DNA of 64,000 nucleotides from Paenibacillus sp. CC-CFT747 (GCA_030323305.1 CP106741.1:1514001-1578000); one strand, 5' to 3'; positions 47,341 through 57,547 are shown, counted from the stretch's first letter. Numbers and translations are program-made. The notes: a model not told the origin generated them from the letters alone.

Positions 47341-48120
47341 TTAGGCCTCCCATCCCAGCTCTAAGCTTAATCCCGTTTCGGCCAGCCGGATATTCGGCGG
47401 CAGAAGGTATGTCCGCCCCAGGTCCACATCATGCGACATATGGGTAAAAACGGCCTGTCCCGCCCCCAGCTCCCGGACGAGCTCCTGTCCCTCGATCATG
47501 TCGTAGACGGAACGGGTGTGGTAAGGAAACTCCTCCTTGTAGAAGGAGGTACCCAGCACAAGCAGGTCCACGCCGGAGAAGAAGGCCTTCGCCTCCTCCG
47601 ACAGGTTAATCGAATCGGGGCAGTATACCCAGCGGTAGCCGTTCTTCGTAAAGCGGTAAGCGTAGGAGAACCCGTTCTTCCCGTGGGTCACCTTAAACGG
47701 CTCGATCGTCCATCCGCCGAAGGCCAGCCCTTGATCCGCTTCATGAAACGTCAGGCTGCTCTCGAGCCACGGAAACCGTTCCCGCAGCGTGACGAGCACC
47801 TCCTCGGGGCCGAAGAGCCTCCCCGTGTTCTTCGTCCAGCGGCAGGAATCGGCCCATTCGGGAAGACCCGCCATATGGTCGAAATGGGCGTGGGTCATGA
47901 GCACCCGCTTCATCTCGCGCCGGCCGAACCGCTCCATCTGGGCTTTCCAATCCGGCCCGCAGTCGATCAGGAGCGGCCCGTCCGGGGTCATGATCTCCAC
48001 CGAGGAGCGAAGCCTCCGGTTGCGCCCCGACGTCCGGGCCTCCCGGCACACTCCGCATTCGCAATAAACGCGCGGAACTCCCATCGAGTCCCCTGTCCCC
48101 CAAAAGGTCAACCTGTCCAT
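47341..48120 (-). CDS. MBL-fold hydrolase, PhnP-like
   Basis: This 259-residue metallo-beta-lactamase-fold hydrolase has the motif THAHFDHMAGLPEWAD, the N-terminal FWGTGDSMGVPRVYCECGVCREAR with a Cys cluster, LLIDCGPDW, FTHMSHDVD and further His/Asp ligands. The Cys-rich GTG-x-S-x-G-x-P-xx-x-C-x-C-x-x-C segment is characteristic of PhnP-type phosphodiesterases, which act on cyclic phosphates. Here the gene lies upstream of a PP2C-like and a chromate-transporter gene, with two-base and overlapping junctions. ATG at 48120 follows GGAAGAAGGG. The frame is intact. Confidence 0.88.
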   Translation of the reverse strand: MDRLTFWGTGDSMGVPRVYCECGVCREARTSGRNRRLRSSVEIMTPDGPLLIDCGPDWKAQMERFGRREMKRVLMTHAHFDHMAGLPEWADSCRWTKNTGRLFGPEEVLVTLRERFPWLESSLTFHEADQGLAFGGWTIEPFKVTHGKNGFSYAYRFTKNGYRWVYCPDSINLSEEAKAFFSGVDLLVLGTSFYKEEFPYHTRSVYDMIEGQELVRELGAGQAVFTHMSHDVDLGRTYLLPPNIRLAETGLSLELGWEA

Positions 48121-48338
48121 CCCGAACCCTTCTTCCTTTTTGTATTAAGAGTATCACATCGGAACTATTTCGAGAATCTTCCTCCACGGGCGCCTTATTT
48201 GTAGTATACTAAAGAAGAGTTTCCATGCTAAAAATTAAACGTTGCCCCGGGCATCCCCCGAGGAACCGCCTCAAAACGGGCGCTTTTCTTGTAATTTTTG
48301 GTTTTTAAATTGCGTGTGGAAACCAGTCAGGAGCCTAC

Positions 48339-48767
48339 ATGATCCATGGTACGCCAGATGGCAAGGCCGCTAACCGCTCCCATGCCCACACTTTTCCTAG
48401 AATCCTCGTAGCCGAGGATCACGATATAAACCGCCGGGTGATCGAGCTCGTTCTCACACGGCTCGGTCACGAGGCCCAATATGTTCAAGACGGAGAACAG
48501 GCCCGGCTGGCCCTTGAGAACGACGCCTACGATCTGGTCTTCCTGGACCTGAACATGCCGGTCATGTCCGGTCTGGAGGTCGCCCGGGGTGTGGCTCCGA
48601 GAGAGAATGGCGAACGGCCGGTTCTCGTGGCCATCTCCGCCAGCGTCATGCCGGAGGACAAGGAAGCCTGCCGGTCGGCCGGGATGGACGAGTTCATCGG
48701 CAAGCCGTTTCGGGTCGATTCCGTCCGGGAAGTCATAGGCAAGTACTTTCCTGCCGTAGAGGCCTGA
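48339..48767 (+). CDS. Single-domain response regulator
   Basis: This 142-residue protein contains only a receiver domain after a roughly 20-residue leader. The acidic pocket VAEDHD, phospho-acceptor Asp70 in LVFLDLNMP, Thr/Ser in ISAS and Lys in IGKPF are all present. There is no output domain, so it acts as a phosphotransfer or protein-binding receiver in the manner of Spo0F, CheY or the receiver of hybrid kinases. ATG at 48339 follows CAGGAG. No kinase gene is adjacent, which makes it an orphan; the hybrid kinase at 22278-25053 is a candidate partner only by inference. The frame is intact. Confidence 0.88.
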   Translation: MIHGTPDGKAANRSHAHTFPRILVAEDHDINRRVIELVLTRLGHEAQYVQDGEQARLALENDAYDLVFLDLNMPVMSGLEVARGVAPRENGERPVLVAISASVMPEDKEACRSAGMDEFIGKPFRVDSVREVIGKYFPAVEA

Positions 48768-48801
48768 ACCGCAACCCTGGCGCGTCACTCCTTTTATAAT
48801 C

Positions 48802-48846
48802 AAAAGCCGAAGCTTCCGCTCATGCGGCCGCTTCGGCTTTTTAATT
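48802..48846. terminator. Bidirectional terminator
   Basis: The stem AAAAGCCGAAGC/GCTTCGGCTTTT is followed by TTTAATTTT. It lies after the response regulator gene (plus) and 30 nt beyond the protease gene (minus). Confidence 0.85.
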
Positions 48847-48875
48847 TTCCACAATAGTCAGGCTCCTTGCTCCCG

Positions 48876-50437
48876 CTATTCCAAGGGAACCGGATAGCTA
48901 ATCTCCTTATCCCCGGTTTTGCGCACAATACGCGCCTTTCCGTTCGTGTAATCGAAGATTCCCATGCACACGCCGTGGACCACCAGGTAGGTGCCGTCGT
49001 CCTGTTTCCCGACAGATCCGTCCGGATACCCCTTGGGGAAAACGTCCGATTCCACCCGGATAAAGCTGGCTACGGTATAACTGAACCCGAATTCCTTGTG
49101 AGCCTCCTTGGACACCGCCTGCAGAAGCCCCGGAAGAAGATCAGGATCCTGCTGATCCAAGGCCATTAGGCGGCCGCCCTCTTCCAGCGTCTCGGTAACA
49201 AGGCTGATCATGAAATCGGTCCCGAACTCCTCCCCAAAGGGAAACACCATGACGGTGAAATCGAAATCGTGCTTCCCCTGGTATGCCCGCACTTCCCCGA
49301 ATTTCTTCTGAAGGAAGACCGCCATGGCTTCGACTTTCTCTTCAGGGATCCGGTCGGGGTCGGGGTACCGTTCGGAAAGGGCCGCCAAGGTCAGCGGCTC
49401 GGCCGGCTTCTTCAACAGGTCCTCTACGGCACTGACTGGAATCGCCAGGTTAAGGTCCGCCTGGCTCTCATAGCCCGCGCTCGTAATGCCCACAAGCTCC
49501 CCTTCAGGTTGAAGAGTGCTCCGCCGCTGCTGCCATGATCGATCGGGACCGAAATCTGGATGTAGGGGTACCCGTCGACCATCCGGTTCCGGGCGGAGAC
49601 AATCCCCGTCGAGACGGTGTTCTTCAGCCCGAGAGGAGACCCGATGGCCACGACCTGCTCGCCGTCCTTCAGGGCGGAGGACCGGCCGAGCGTGACAGGA
49701 GCCACCGGCAGCGGCTCGGTTTGGAGCAGCGCGAGATCGCGGTCCCGGTCATGATTCAGCACCGTCTTCACCTCGAGCTCCCGGTCGTCGCTAAGGATGA
49801 CTTTGCCCCCGGCCGCCCCCTCGATGACGTGATAATTTGTCACGATCTTCCCGTCCCGTGAGAGGACCACCCCGCTCCCCGCCGAGATCATCTCTCCTTC
49901 TTCGTCATAAAGCTCGAGATAGACCACACGGTCCGAGAGCTCGGCAATGTCCTCCACCGACTTCGATCCTGGAGACGGTACCGCTGCCGGCGGCCGGGTT
50001 CCGCCGTCCGGAGGGCTCTGGATAATGACCGTGCGGGTGCCCTGGTCCCACGCAATGCTGTAGCCGCTCGACTCCCCGACGAAGCGGACCGGTACCATCG
50101 TCACGTCGCTTACGATCTTCGCCGGCACCTCCAGGGTGAGCGGAGAACCGTTCACGTAGACGGTCCGGCTGTCGATCGGAATCGTAAGGATCAGCCCGTC
50201 CCGGATCCCCGTAACCGTCCGGTATTCGTTGTTCCAGGTCACCTTCATGCCCATTCGTTCGAAGATCGAGCGGAACGGAACAAGGGTGGTCCCTTCCACA
50301 ATAACCGGATTGACTTCAAAAACCATCGGAACGTTGTCAAAAGTGACCCGAACTGCCCCTTCCGCCGAAACGCGCCCCGAAGGGATAAACAAAACCGCCG
50401 CAATGGCAAATGCCATAAGCTTGGAAACCCAACGCAT
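48876..50437 (-). CDS. HtrA-like serine protease with copper-amine-oxidase-like N-domain, frameshifted
   Basis: This is an exported protease of 520 residues. After a signal sequence (residues 1-25) come two copies of the copper amine oxidase N-terminal-like unit (VRVTFDNVPMVFEVNPVIVEGTTLVPFRSIFERMG and VNGSPLTLEVPAKIVSDVTMVPVRFVGE). A Pro-rich linker and a trypsin-like HtrA domain follow. The triad is His203 (TNYHVIEG), Asp234 (DRDLALLQ) and Ser304 (PIDHGSSGGALFN). No PDZ domain is recognisable in the C-terminal 190 residues. One base is missing at 49499-49502 (NLKGELVGITSAGYESQ). ATG at 50437 follows AAGGAGAAGGG. The N-domain is common in Paenibacillus surface proteins. Confidence 0.88.
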
Positions 50438-50633
50438 AAACCCTTCTCCTTCTCCCATGAAAAATGCGGATGGAAACTTTCCCTCCGCTGTATATAGTTT
50501 CCAAGTGATTATAAGCCCGCTCCTTTATAGGTTTCAAGACCTATTTCTGCGGATGACTTACCTGGACGGTTCCCGGTCGGGAAGGACGACCCGCTTCTCT
50601 ATCCCCATAGCCGGTTTCCACATCCGGAAACCG

Positions 50634-50666
50634 AAAAACCGGAGCCGCCACAGGCAGCTCCGGTTT
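50634..50666 (-). terminator. Terminator of the sugar-binding protein gene
   Basis: The arms AAAACCGGAGC and GCTCCGGTTTT surround an 11-nt loop, and on the minus strand the stem is followed by TTCGGTTT. It lies about 50 nt after the binding-protein stop codon. Confidence 0.75.
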
Positions 50667-50716
50667 TGCTATTCGGGTTATTCCTCTGCAGCTTGATCGC
50701 CAGCTTTCGCCGCGGC

Positions 50717-52029
50717 TTACTTCTGCTCCACGTCCTTGCTAAGCTTGACGACTTCCTCCCAGCCCTTCTCGGGGGTCATCTTGTCAAACATGATCTGCTG
50801 AACGATGTTGTCGTATTCCTTGGCGAACTTGGCCCAGCCGCCCTTGTTGCCGGGACCCGGGTCAAAGACATTGCCTTCCTTCGAAACCTTGTTGATCAGC
50901 TCGATTCCCGCCTTGTCGGTCGCGTTGAATTTCGGCTCCAGTCCTTTCAGCACCGTTTTGGAAACCGGCGTTCCCCGCGAGGTTCCGAGAATATCCCCGG
51001 CTTCCGGATCGTTGATGAACCAGTCGACGAACTTCTTCGCTTCCTCCAGGTTTTTGCTTTCCGGGCTTACGCTCCAGTACATGGAAGCCTTCAGCCAACC
51101 GCCCGGCTTGGCGCCCTTTGGCATAGGAGCGAGCGCCAGATTGCCCGGCTTCAGCGCGTCGAAGCCCGGGAACTCGGCGGCGTGGGAGCCTTTGATCAGA
51201 ATCTTTTCCTGCCCGAGCAGGTCCATCTTGGCATCCTGCCCTTTATCGGAGGTCGTGACGTCCGCCGGAGTCGTAAAGCCTCCTTGCGAAGCTCCTTCCA
51301 CTGGTTCATCCATTCCATCCACGTATCCTTGTCGTAATTGAACTTGCCTTCCTTCGTGCGGGCGTTGCCCTTGCCCTTGCTGAGCTGGTAGGAATCGTAC
51401 CAGGCGTTGTCCGCCGTCATGTCCTTGATCAGGTACTGATCCTTCGCGAGCTTCGGCTTGACCTCCTTGGCCATCTGGAAGAGCTCCTCGAAGGTTTGCG
51501 GAGGCTGGATGCCCAGCTTGTCGAACACCGCTTTGTTGTATACCATGCCCCACGCGTTGTTTCCGAGCGGAACCGAGTAGAGCTTGTCTTTGTATTTGCC
51601 TGTCTCGAGAAGAGTGGGATCAACGTCCTTCACATTGACGGAGGACAGATCTGCGAGCCGGTTGGAGCTGGCCCAATCGTTGAACCAGGCGGCATCCATC
51701 TGGAAAATGTCCGGCGTATTCTTCGCGGCCGATTGCGTGGACAGCTTATCCTGGTAGCCGTCGAAGCTTTGGTAAGCCGGTTCGAAGGTCACATTGGGGT
51801 GCTTCTTCGTATAGAGATCAAGCGCCTTCTGCGTGGCGTCATGCCGGGATTGGGAACCCCACCACATGATCCGGAGCTTGACCGGCGTCCCTGCATTTCC
51901 GCCCGGTGCGGCCGAGCTGCCGCTTCCGGCTGCCGCTCCTTCTTCCTTCTTGACTCCGCAGGCTGCCGTCGTAAGGGAAAGCGCCAGAGCCATCAATGCG
52001 AGACTGCCGCGTTTGGTCGATCGATTCAT
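50717..52029 (-). CDS. Sugar ABC solute-binding lipoprotein, frameshifted
   Basis: This is a family 1 binding protein of 437 residues after restoration, with a lipobox LTTAAC near residue 24. Segments KLRIMWWGSQSRHDATQKALDLYTKKHPNVTFEPAYQSFDGYQDKLSTQSAAKNTPDIFQMD and GMVYNKAVFDKLGIQPPQTFEELFQMAKE are typical of oligosaccharide-binding proteins in Paenibacillus. One base is missing near 51280 (KELRKEGGFTTPADVT). ATG at 52029 follows AAAGGGG. It follows the YesM/YesN-type genes and two permeases on the same strand, forming the binding subunit of that importer. A cre-like site lies about 55 nt upstream. Confidence 0.9.
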
Positions 52030-52080
52030 ACCCGATAACCCCTTTCTGATGTGCCTTAATCTGTCTTAATCGTACCGGGA

Positions 52081-52095
52081 TGGAAAGCGCTTGCA
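52081..52095 (-). promoter_or_regulatory. Cre-like site before the binding-protein gene
   Basis: GGAAAGCGCTTGCA (52082-52095) differs from the cre consensus TGWAANCGNTNWCA at two positions and contains the AAGCGCTT core palindrome. It lies 52 nt upstream of the binding-protein start, so it could mediate CcpA repression. Confidence 0.5.
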
Positions 52096-52151
52096 TAGGA
52101 GAGAGATGCACAATTCCTTTCACTATTTTACGCAAAAAACGAAAGCCCCCG

Positions 52152-53768
52152 TCAGCCCTTGCTGAAGTCGGACGGGCTGCGGCCGGTATGCTTCTTGAAT
52201 AGGGTGGTGAAATAAGGCACGTTCTTGTAGCCGACCTTCTCGGCTATCTCGAACACGAGCAGCTTCCGCTCGAGGATAAGGCTCTTCGCCTTCTCCATGC
52301 GCACCCGGGTCAGGTAATCGTTAAAGGTCTCCCCCGTCGCGTCCCGGAAAATGTTGCTTAAGTAGTTTCGCGACAGATACACCTTCTCCGCCAGGTCGGA
52401 CAGCCGGATGTCCTCCGCATAATGCTCGTGGATGTACCGGACCATGAAATCGACCGCCTGCTTGTGCTTCAGGTTGTCCGTGCGCGAGAACCGGTCGCAG
52501 ACGTCCTTCACCTTCGCGAGCGCCCAGGCCTTCAGCTCCTCCGCCAGAGAGACCTCCTGAAGCTCGCGCAGAACGTCCGGATCGGCAAACGCTTCGTCCA
52601 GCCCGAGGCCGGAGTCGTAGAGCGTGTACTTCAGAATGGCCCAGAGCTCCTCTCCGATATGCCGGAGCTCGGCGGCGGATACGGCCTTGCGGGCACTGAG
52701 CTCGGAGAAGAAGCGGTCCAGAGCGGCTTCCGCCTGCACCTCCGACAGCTGGCGGACGGCCTCCGCCATCTCCTGGTAGAAGCGGACGGGGCGGAAGCCG
52801 GTTTCCTCCTCCCGGTCCTCTCGCTGCTTGGCGCAGTAGACGCGAAGCGTGGTGTCCGGGGAGCACCGCTTGTCCTCAAGCGCCAGAAAGGCCTCCTCCG
52901 TCGAATCCGCGATGCGCCGCCAGTCACGCTTGCCGAGCCCGGCCCCGATCTGCAGCCGGATGCGGAGGTAGGTTTCCGCCGAGGCGATCAGCCTCTCCGC
53001 CAGCCGTAGGGCGAGCTCCCGGAAGCGCTCGTCGGATACCGCCCGGGACACATCGAGCAGCAGGGCCATGTGATGGCTGTGCAGCTCCAGGAAATGGGCC
53101 CCGACGCCGAGCTCCCGGGCGAGCTCCCGGCTGATGTTGCCGATGGCGAACCGCACCAGGTTCCAGTCGCGGGCCGACCAGCCCTCCATGCGGTCGCCGC
53201 GGATCATCTCGACCGCGAGCACGAGGAACCGTGACGCGCCCCAGTCCGGTCCCTCGCCCGGAGGCGGTTCTCCGGCCTCTGGGCCTTTCCCGCAGCCGGT
53301 CACGACCGCCTTCAGCCATTCGTTCGCCACGAACGGCTCATAGAGCATGAGCTTCTGCCTCAGCTCATGCTCCTCGAGCCTTTGCCGGCTTGCCGCCTCG
53401 AGCTCCGCTATGGCCTTCTCCAGCACCTCGCGGATCGTCTGCAGGGTCACCGGCTTCGACAAATAGTCGTCCACGCTGAGCCGCAGCGCCTGGCGGGCGT
53501 ACTCGAAGTCGGCGTAGCCGCTCAGGATGATGATCCGCCCGGCGAAGTCCTCCCGGCGCAACTGCTCGATCATGTCGAGCCCGTTCATGACGGGCATGTA
53601 AATATCCGTGATGACGATATCGGGGGCATGCTCGCGGATGAGCCGGAGGCCTTCCTCTCCGTCCATGGCCTCGCCCACCGGCTCGAGGTTAAGCTCCCGC
53701 CACGGAATCATGCGCTGCATGCCTTGAAGAGCCTGGCGGTCGTCATCAACGAGAACGATTTTCCACAT
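52152..53768 (-). CDS. AraC-type response regulator (YesN-like)
   Basis: This two-component response regulator has 538 residues. The receiver domain occupies about 1-120, with VDDD and Asp55 in IVITDIYMP. A central helical region of about 300 residues is poorly conserved. The C-terminal AraC-type pair of helix-turn-helix motifs reads KHKQAVDFMVRYIHEHYAEDIRLSDLAEKVYLSRNYLSNIFRDATGETFNDYLTRVRMEKAKSLI and VGYKNVPYFTTLFKKHTGRSPSDF. ATG at 53768 follows AAGGAGGAGGAG and overlaps the end of the sensor kinase gene. It likely activates the neighbouring sugar-uptake genes. It is one of the longest intact frames in the window. Confidence 0.92.
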   Translation of the reverse strand: MWKIVLVDDDRQALQGMQRMIPWRELNLEPVGEAMDGEEGLRLIREHAPDIVITDIYMPVMNGLDMIEQLRREDFAGRIIILSGYADFEYARQALRLSVDDYLSKPVTLQTIREVLEKAIAELEAASRQRLEEHELRQKLMLYEPFVANEWLKAVVTGCGKGPEAGEPPPGEGPDWGASRFLVLAVEMIRGDRMEGWSARDWNLVRFAIGNISRELARELGVGAHFLELHSHHMALLLDVSRAVSDERFRELALRLAERLIASAETYLRIRLQIGAGLGKRDWRRIADSTEEAFLALEDKRCSPDTTLRVYCAKQREDREEETGFRPVRFYQEMAEAVRQLSEVQAEAALDRFFSELSARKAVSAAELRHIGEELWAILKYTLYDSGLGLDEAFADPDVLRELQEVSLAEELKAWALAKVKDVCDRFSRTDNLKHKQAVDFMVRYIHEHYAEDIRLSDLAEKVYLSRNYLSNIFRDATGETFNDYLTRVRMEKAKSLILERKLLVFEIAEKVGYKNVPYFTTLFKKHTGRSPSDFSKG

Positions 53769-55540
53769 GGCCGTCTCCTCCTCCTTCATCAGGTTTACGG
53801 GTCAGCCGGGGCAGAAGAATGCGGGCTTCCGTTCCGTCCCCGTTCTCCCTGGCCGTGAGCTTCACCCCATAGGGCGGGCCGAACATGGCCTTCACCCGGT
53901 CCTTCACGTTGCGTATGCCGTAGCCCCCGTCTTACGGCGCGGCTTCGTCTCCCAGCCGTCCGGCAGCCCCCGTCCGTCGTCCGTGACGGTTAGCCGGACG
54001 CCCTCGGGGTATTCCTGCACCCGGATCGCGACCGTGCCGGTGCGGCGGCCGTGAAAGCCGTGAATGACGGCATTCTCCACGAACGGCTGAATGGTCAGTT
54101 TGGGCACGAGGAGGGCCCGGAGCTCCGGAGGACAGTCGATCGAATAATGAAGCCCTTCTCCCCATTTCAGCTGCTGGATCTGCAGGTAGCATTCCGTGTG
54201 CATCAGCTCGTCCTCCAAGGGGATAAAGCTTTCCCCGTTCGACAGCCCGATGCGGAACATGCGGCCCATGAGCTCCAGGACGTGGCTGATGCGGTCCTGG
54301 CCCGCTTCGATCGCCATCCAGTTAAGCTGATCGAGCGTATTGTACAGAAAGTGCGGGTTGATCATCGCCTGGAGGGCGCGGATCTCCGCTTCCCGCTGGG
54401 CTTTGTACTGAAGCTCGAGGGAGGCGTATAGGTCCTCGATACGCTCGACCAGCTTGCGGTACCCGCCGAACAGGCTGCCGAACTCATTGTGGTAGCGTGT
54501 CGGGTACGTCTGGACGCTGCGGTTCAGCGCATAGCCGCTCATCAGCTGCAGAAGCTCCCGGATCGGGCGGGTAAACCGGCGCGAGAGCACGAGCGTGAAT
54601 CCGAGCGCGAGGAGCCCCGCGGTCCCGCCCACGAGGGCGAGCGTCTTCGCGAGCTTGCGGCTTGCGCTGGTGATTTCCCGCCACGGGGTAAGCTCCACGA
54701 GCGTCCACCCGTCCGGGAAGGAGCGGGACCAGACCATGAGCGCGTCCGTGGAGGGGAGCTGTGGTCCGGCAGCGAGATTCTCCGGTGACCGGCATCCGAA
54801 GCGGGACCGCCGGCACCGCCTTCCGCCTGCTCATAAACGCCGGGCGGCACCGCGGTCCGGCCCGTTCGGAGCATGAGCCTCCCTCCCGTGTCGAAGAGAA
54901 GCCGGCTCGGGTTGGCCTGGTTCCCGTTCAGGATGTCTTCCAGCACCTTTGCCTTCAGGTTGATGACGAGCACTCCGATGTTCACGCCATCCTTCGAATT
55001 GATGCGGCGGACGAAGCCGAGCGCCCGGCCGTTTCCTTGCGCGGAGGAGACCTCCCTCTCCCCGATCCAGACGGAATCCGCCTTCTCCGCGGCGGCATAC
55101 CAGGGCTCCTCCCTTATGGAGGCCAGGGGGAGAAACTGGACATCGGCCTGCCGGTCGGTAAGCGTAGGAGAATCTACATACACCTGAAGGGACTGGATGG
55201 AAGGAGAGCTGTTCACAAGCGGCGTGAGGTAATCCTTGGCCAGCGTATCCCTCGCCTTGTTTCTAGTATAGTAATCACCCTTCAGCGTCAAATAATCCAC
55301 GAAGGCCGAGTTGAGTGAGACAGCAAGGGACGACTGTTCCACGTTGCGCATCTGCCCGGTCAGCTGCTTGTTAAGCTCGAGCAGCATGCCCTGCTGGTAA
55401 TAGGACGTACTGGTCGCCTGCTCCCGGGCCGAGAGGGTGTAGCTGATCCAGGTGATCAAGGCCAGCAGCACCGTAATGAAGACCCCGAAGGAGATAAAGA
55501 ACACATAATCGATCCGGTAGCGGTACAAGATGCTGCCCAT
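53746..55540 (-). CDS. YesM-like sensor histidine kinase, two frameshifts
   Basis: This is the sensor partner of the YesN-like regulator, 598 residues after restoration. An N-terminal helix (VFFISFGVFITVLLALITWI) precedes a roughly 250-residue extracellular sensor, and a second helix (LALVGGTAGLLALGFTLVLS) precedes HAMP. The HisKA_7TM-like kinase core has INPHFLYNTLDQLNWMA (H-box), FVENAVIHGF (N-box) and DDGRGLP. Single bases are missing at about 54789 (ASDAGSPENLAAGPQLPSTDAL) and in CCCCC at 53924-53928, after which GGYGIRNVKDRVKAMFGPPYGVKL completes the ATP lid. ATG at 55540 follows GAAAGGAGAG. It overlaps the regulator gene. Confidence 0.9.
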
Positions 55541-55699
55541 GCCCTCTCTCCTTTCTGCCAGGGATCTTTGGCCGCATAAAGCCTTCTGTCGCCGGCCTCT
55601 ACGGCCATCCCGTATAGGTTTCCCGAATATGGAAAAAGCTGCGGAAGCCGCAGCTGGGAATAACCGGTATCCGGGCCTTGATCGCCCGCTATCTAAATC

Positions 55700-56538
55700 T
55701 TAGCCTTTCAAGCCGGTGGTGGCAATCCCCTCGACAAAGTGCTTCTGCGCCAGGAAGAAGATGATCACCGGCGGCAGCACCGAAAGAAGCGCCATGGCCA
55801 GCAGCTGGCCCCACGCGACCGCCGACTGGGTGTCCATGAACATACGGACCGCGAGCGGAAGCGTGTATTTGTCCATCGTGTTCAAGTAAATGAGCGGTCC
55901 GAAGTATTCGTCCCAGCCCCAGATGAACGAGAAGATCATGACGGTGATGAGCGCCGGCTTCGTCAGCGGAAGCACGATGCGCCAGTAAATGCCGAACCAG
56001 GTGCAGCCGTCCATTTTGGCCGACTCGTCGAGCTCCCGCGGAATGCCCCGGATGAACTGCACGAGCAGGAAGATGAAGAACGCTCCCCCATCGCCGAAGG
56101 GACGATGAACGGCAGGTACGTGTTGATCCAGTTGAAGGAATAGAACATCGAGTACTGCGGAATGAGCGTTACCTGGGCCGGCAGCATGAGCGTCAGCAGC
56201 AGCACCGAGAACCAGAAATTTTTGAGCGGGAAGGTCAGCCGGGCGAACCCGAACGCCACGAGACTGGCCGAAATGACATGCAGCACCGTTGTCGTCAGGT
56301 TAAGCTTGAGCGAATTCAGGTAGAAAAAAGTGAACGTATATTTCGGAAGGGCGTTCCAGCCCAGCGTGTAGTTCTCCCACATCCATTTCTTCGGGAAGAG
56401 GGTCGGCAGCGCAAGCTCCGGCGTCGTCTTGAACGAGGCCCCAATCCACCACAGCACCGGATAGAACATGAGCAGGCTGAAGGCCAGAAGCACGGCATGG
56501 GTGAGCAGCTTTCCTTTCCACGTCAGTTCCTTGTTCAT
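55700..56538 (-). CDS. Carbohydrate ABC permease (MalG/UgpE type), frameshifted
   Basis: This is the second permease of the sugar importer, 279 residues after restoration. Helix 1 is THAVLLAFSLLMFYPVLWWIGASFK. The coupling motif is visible as LDESAKMDGCTWFGIYWRIV followed by LPLTKPAL, and the C-terminus HFVEGIATTGLKG is characteristic of this family. One base is missing in CCCCC at 56085-56089 (VPSAMGGAFFIFLLVQFIRG). ATG at 56538 lies six bases after the stop of the first permease gene, behind AAAGGGG. The sensor kinase gene follows after 160 nt. Confidence 0.9.
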
Positions 56539-56544
56539 GGCCCG

Positions 56545-57489
56545 TCAGCCCCTTTCCGATTCGTAGAAGACCCAGTATTTCGAAACGACGAAATTGATCG
56601 ACGTGGCGACGGCTACCAGCACGAGCAGGATCCAGGCAAGCGCGGAGGCGTACCCCATTTCCAGCGTTCCGAACGCCTTGTTGTACAGGTAGAGCGCATA
56701 AATTTCCGTCGAGTTCATCGGGCCCCCGTTCGTGACGATGAAGGCCGAGGTGAACATCTGGAACGAGTTGATGATTCCCATCACCAGGTTGAACAGAATC
56801 ACCGGGGACAGCATAGGCAGCGTGATGCTCAGGAATTGGCGGGTCTTGCTGGCTCCGTCGACGGAGGCCGCCTCGTACATTTCGGAAGGGATCTGCTTCA
56901 GCCCCGCGAGAAAAATAATCATCGCCGAGCCGAACTGCCACGCGCTGAGCAGAACGAGCGTGCCGAGGGCCGTTGAAGGCGTCCCGATCCAGTTCTTCGG
57001 AGCGATGCCGAACACCGTCACCACCTGGTTGATGAAGCCGTCGATGCCGAAAATGTTCTTCCACAGCACGGCCACCGCCAAGCTTCCTCCGATGAGGGAA
57101 GGCAGGTAGACGAGCGTCCGGTAGAACGAGATGCCGCGGATTTTGCGGTTCAGCAGCATGGCGACGAACAAGGCCACCGCGAGCTTCAGCGGCACGGACG
57201 TGAGCACGTACAGGAAGGTGACTTTCAGCGAGTTGTAAAAGAGCCGGTCATGCGCGATCGCCGAGAAGTTCTTGCCCCCGATCCACCGCGGCGCTTCAAG
57301 AAGGGAATAATCCGTGAACGACAGGTACATCGACTGAATCATGGGCCACAGCTGGAGCACCAGGAAGCCGAGCAGCCAAGGGGCGATAAACAAGTAACCC
57401 GCAAGCGGCGCATTCCAGCGCTTCAGTAGTTTGCCCGATCGTGTCCGTTCCTGCGCCCGGGCGGCCGTTCTATCCATTTGAGCTTCCAT
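56545..57489 (-). CDS. Carbohydrate ABC permease (UgpA type)
   Basis: This is the first permease of the sugar importer, 314 residues with six helices. Features include PLAGYLFIAPWLLGFLVLQLWPMIQSMYLSFTDY, the coupling motif YEAASVDGASKTRQFLSITL followed by PMLSP, and FIVTNGGPMNSTEIYALYLYNKAF. ATG at 57489 follows GAGGTGATC. The operon order is permease, permease, sensor kinase, response regulator, binding protein, as in other YesMN-linked Paenibacillus importers. No ATPase is encoded, so a general MsmX-type ATPase is expected. A cre-like palindrome lies 45 nt upstream. The frame is intact. Confidence 0.92.
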   Translation of the reverse strand: MEAQMDRTAARAQERTRSGKLLKRWNAPLAGYLFIAPWLLGFLVLQLWPMIQSMYLSFTDYSLLEAPRWIGGKNFSAIAHDRLFYNSLKVTFLYVLTSVPLKLAVALFVAMLLNRKIRGISFYRTLVYLPSLIGGSLAVAVLWKNIFGIDGFINQVVTVFGIAPKNWIGTPSTALGTLVLLSAWQFGSAMIIFLAGLKQIPSEMYEAASVDGASKTRQFLSITLPMLSPVILFNLVMGIINSFQMFTSAFIVTNGGPMNSTEIYALYLYNKAFGTLEMGYASALAWILLVLVAVATSINFVVSKYWVFYESERG

Positions 57490-57533
57490 GCGATCACCTC
57501 GTATGCTGGATTACTTCCAGTATAGAGGGGTTA

Positions 57534-57547
57534 TGTAAGCGCTTGTA
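57534..57547 (-). promoter_or_regulatory. Cre-like palindrome upstream of the sugar importer operon
   Basis: TGTAAGCGCTTGTA matches the cre consensus at 12 of 14 positions and contains the perfect palindrome TAAGCGCTTG-like core AAGCGCTT. It lies 45 nt before the first permease start. CcpA control is inferred. Confidence 0.55.
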
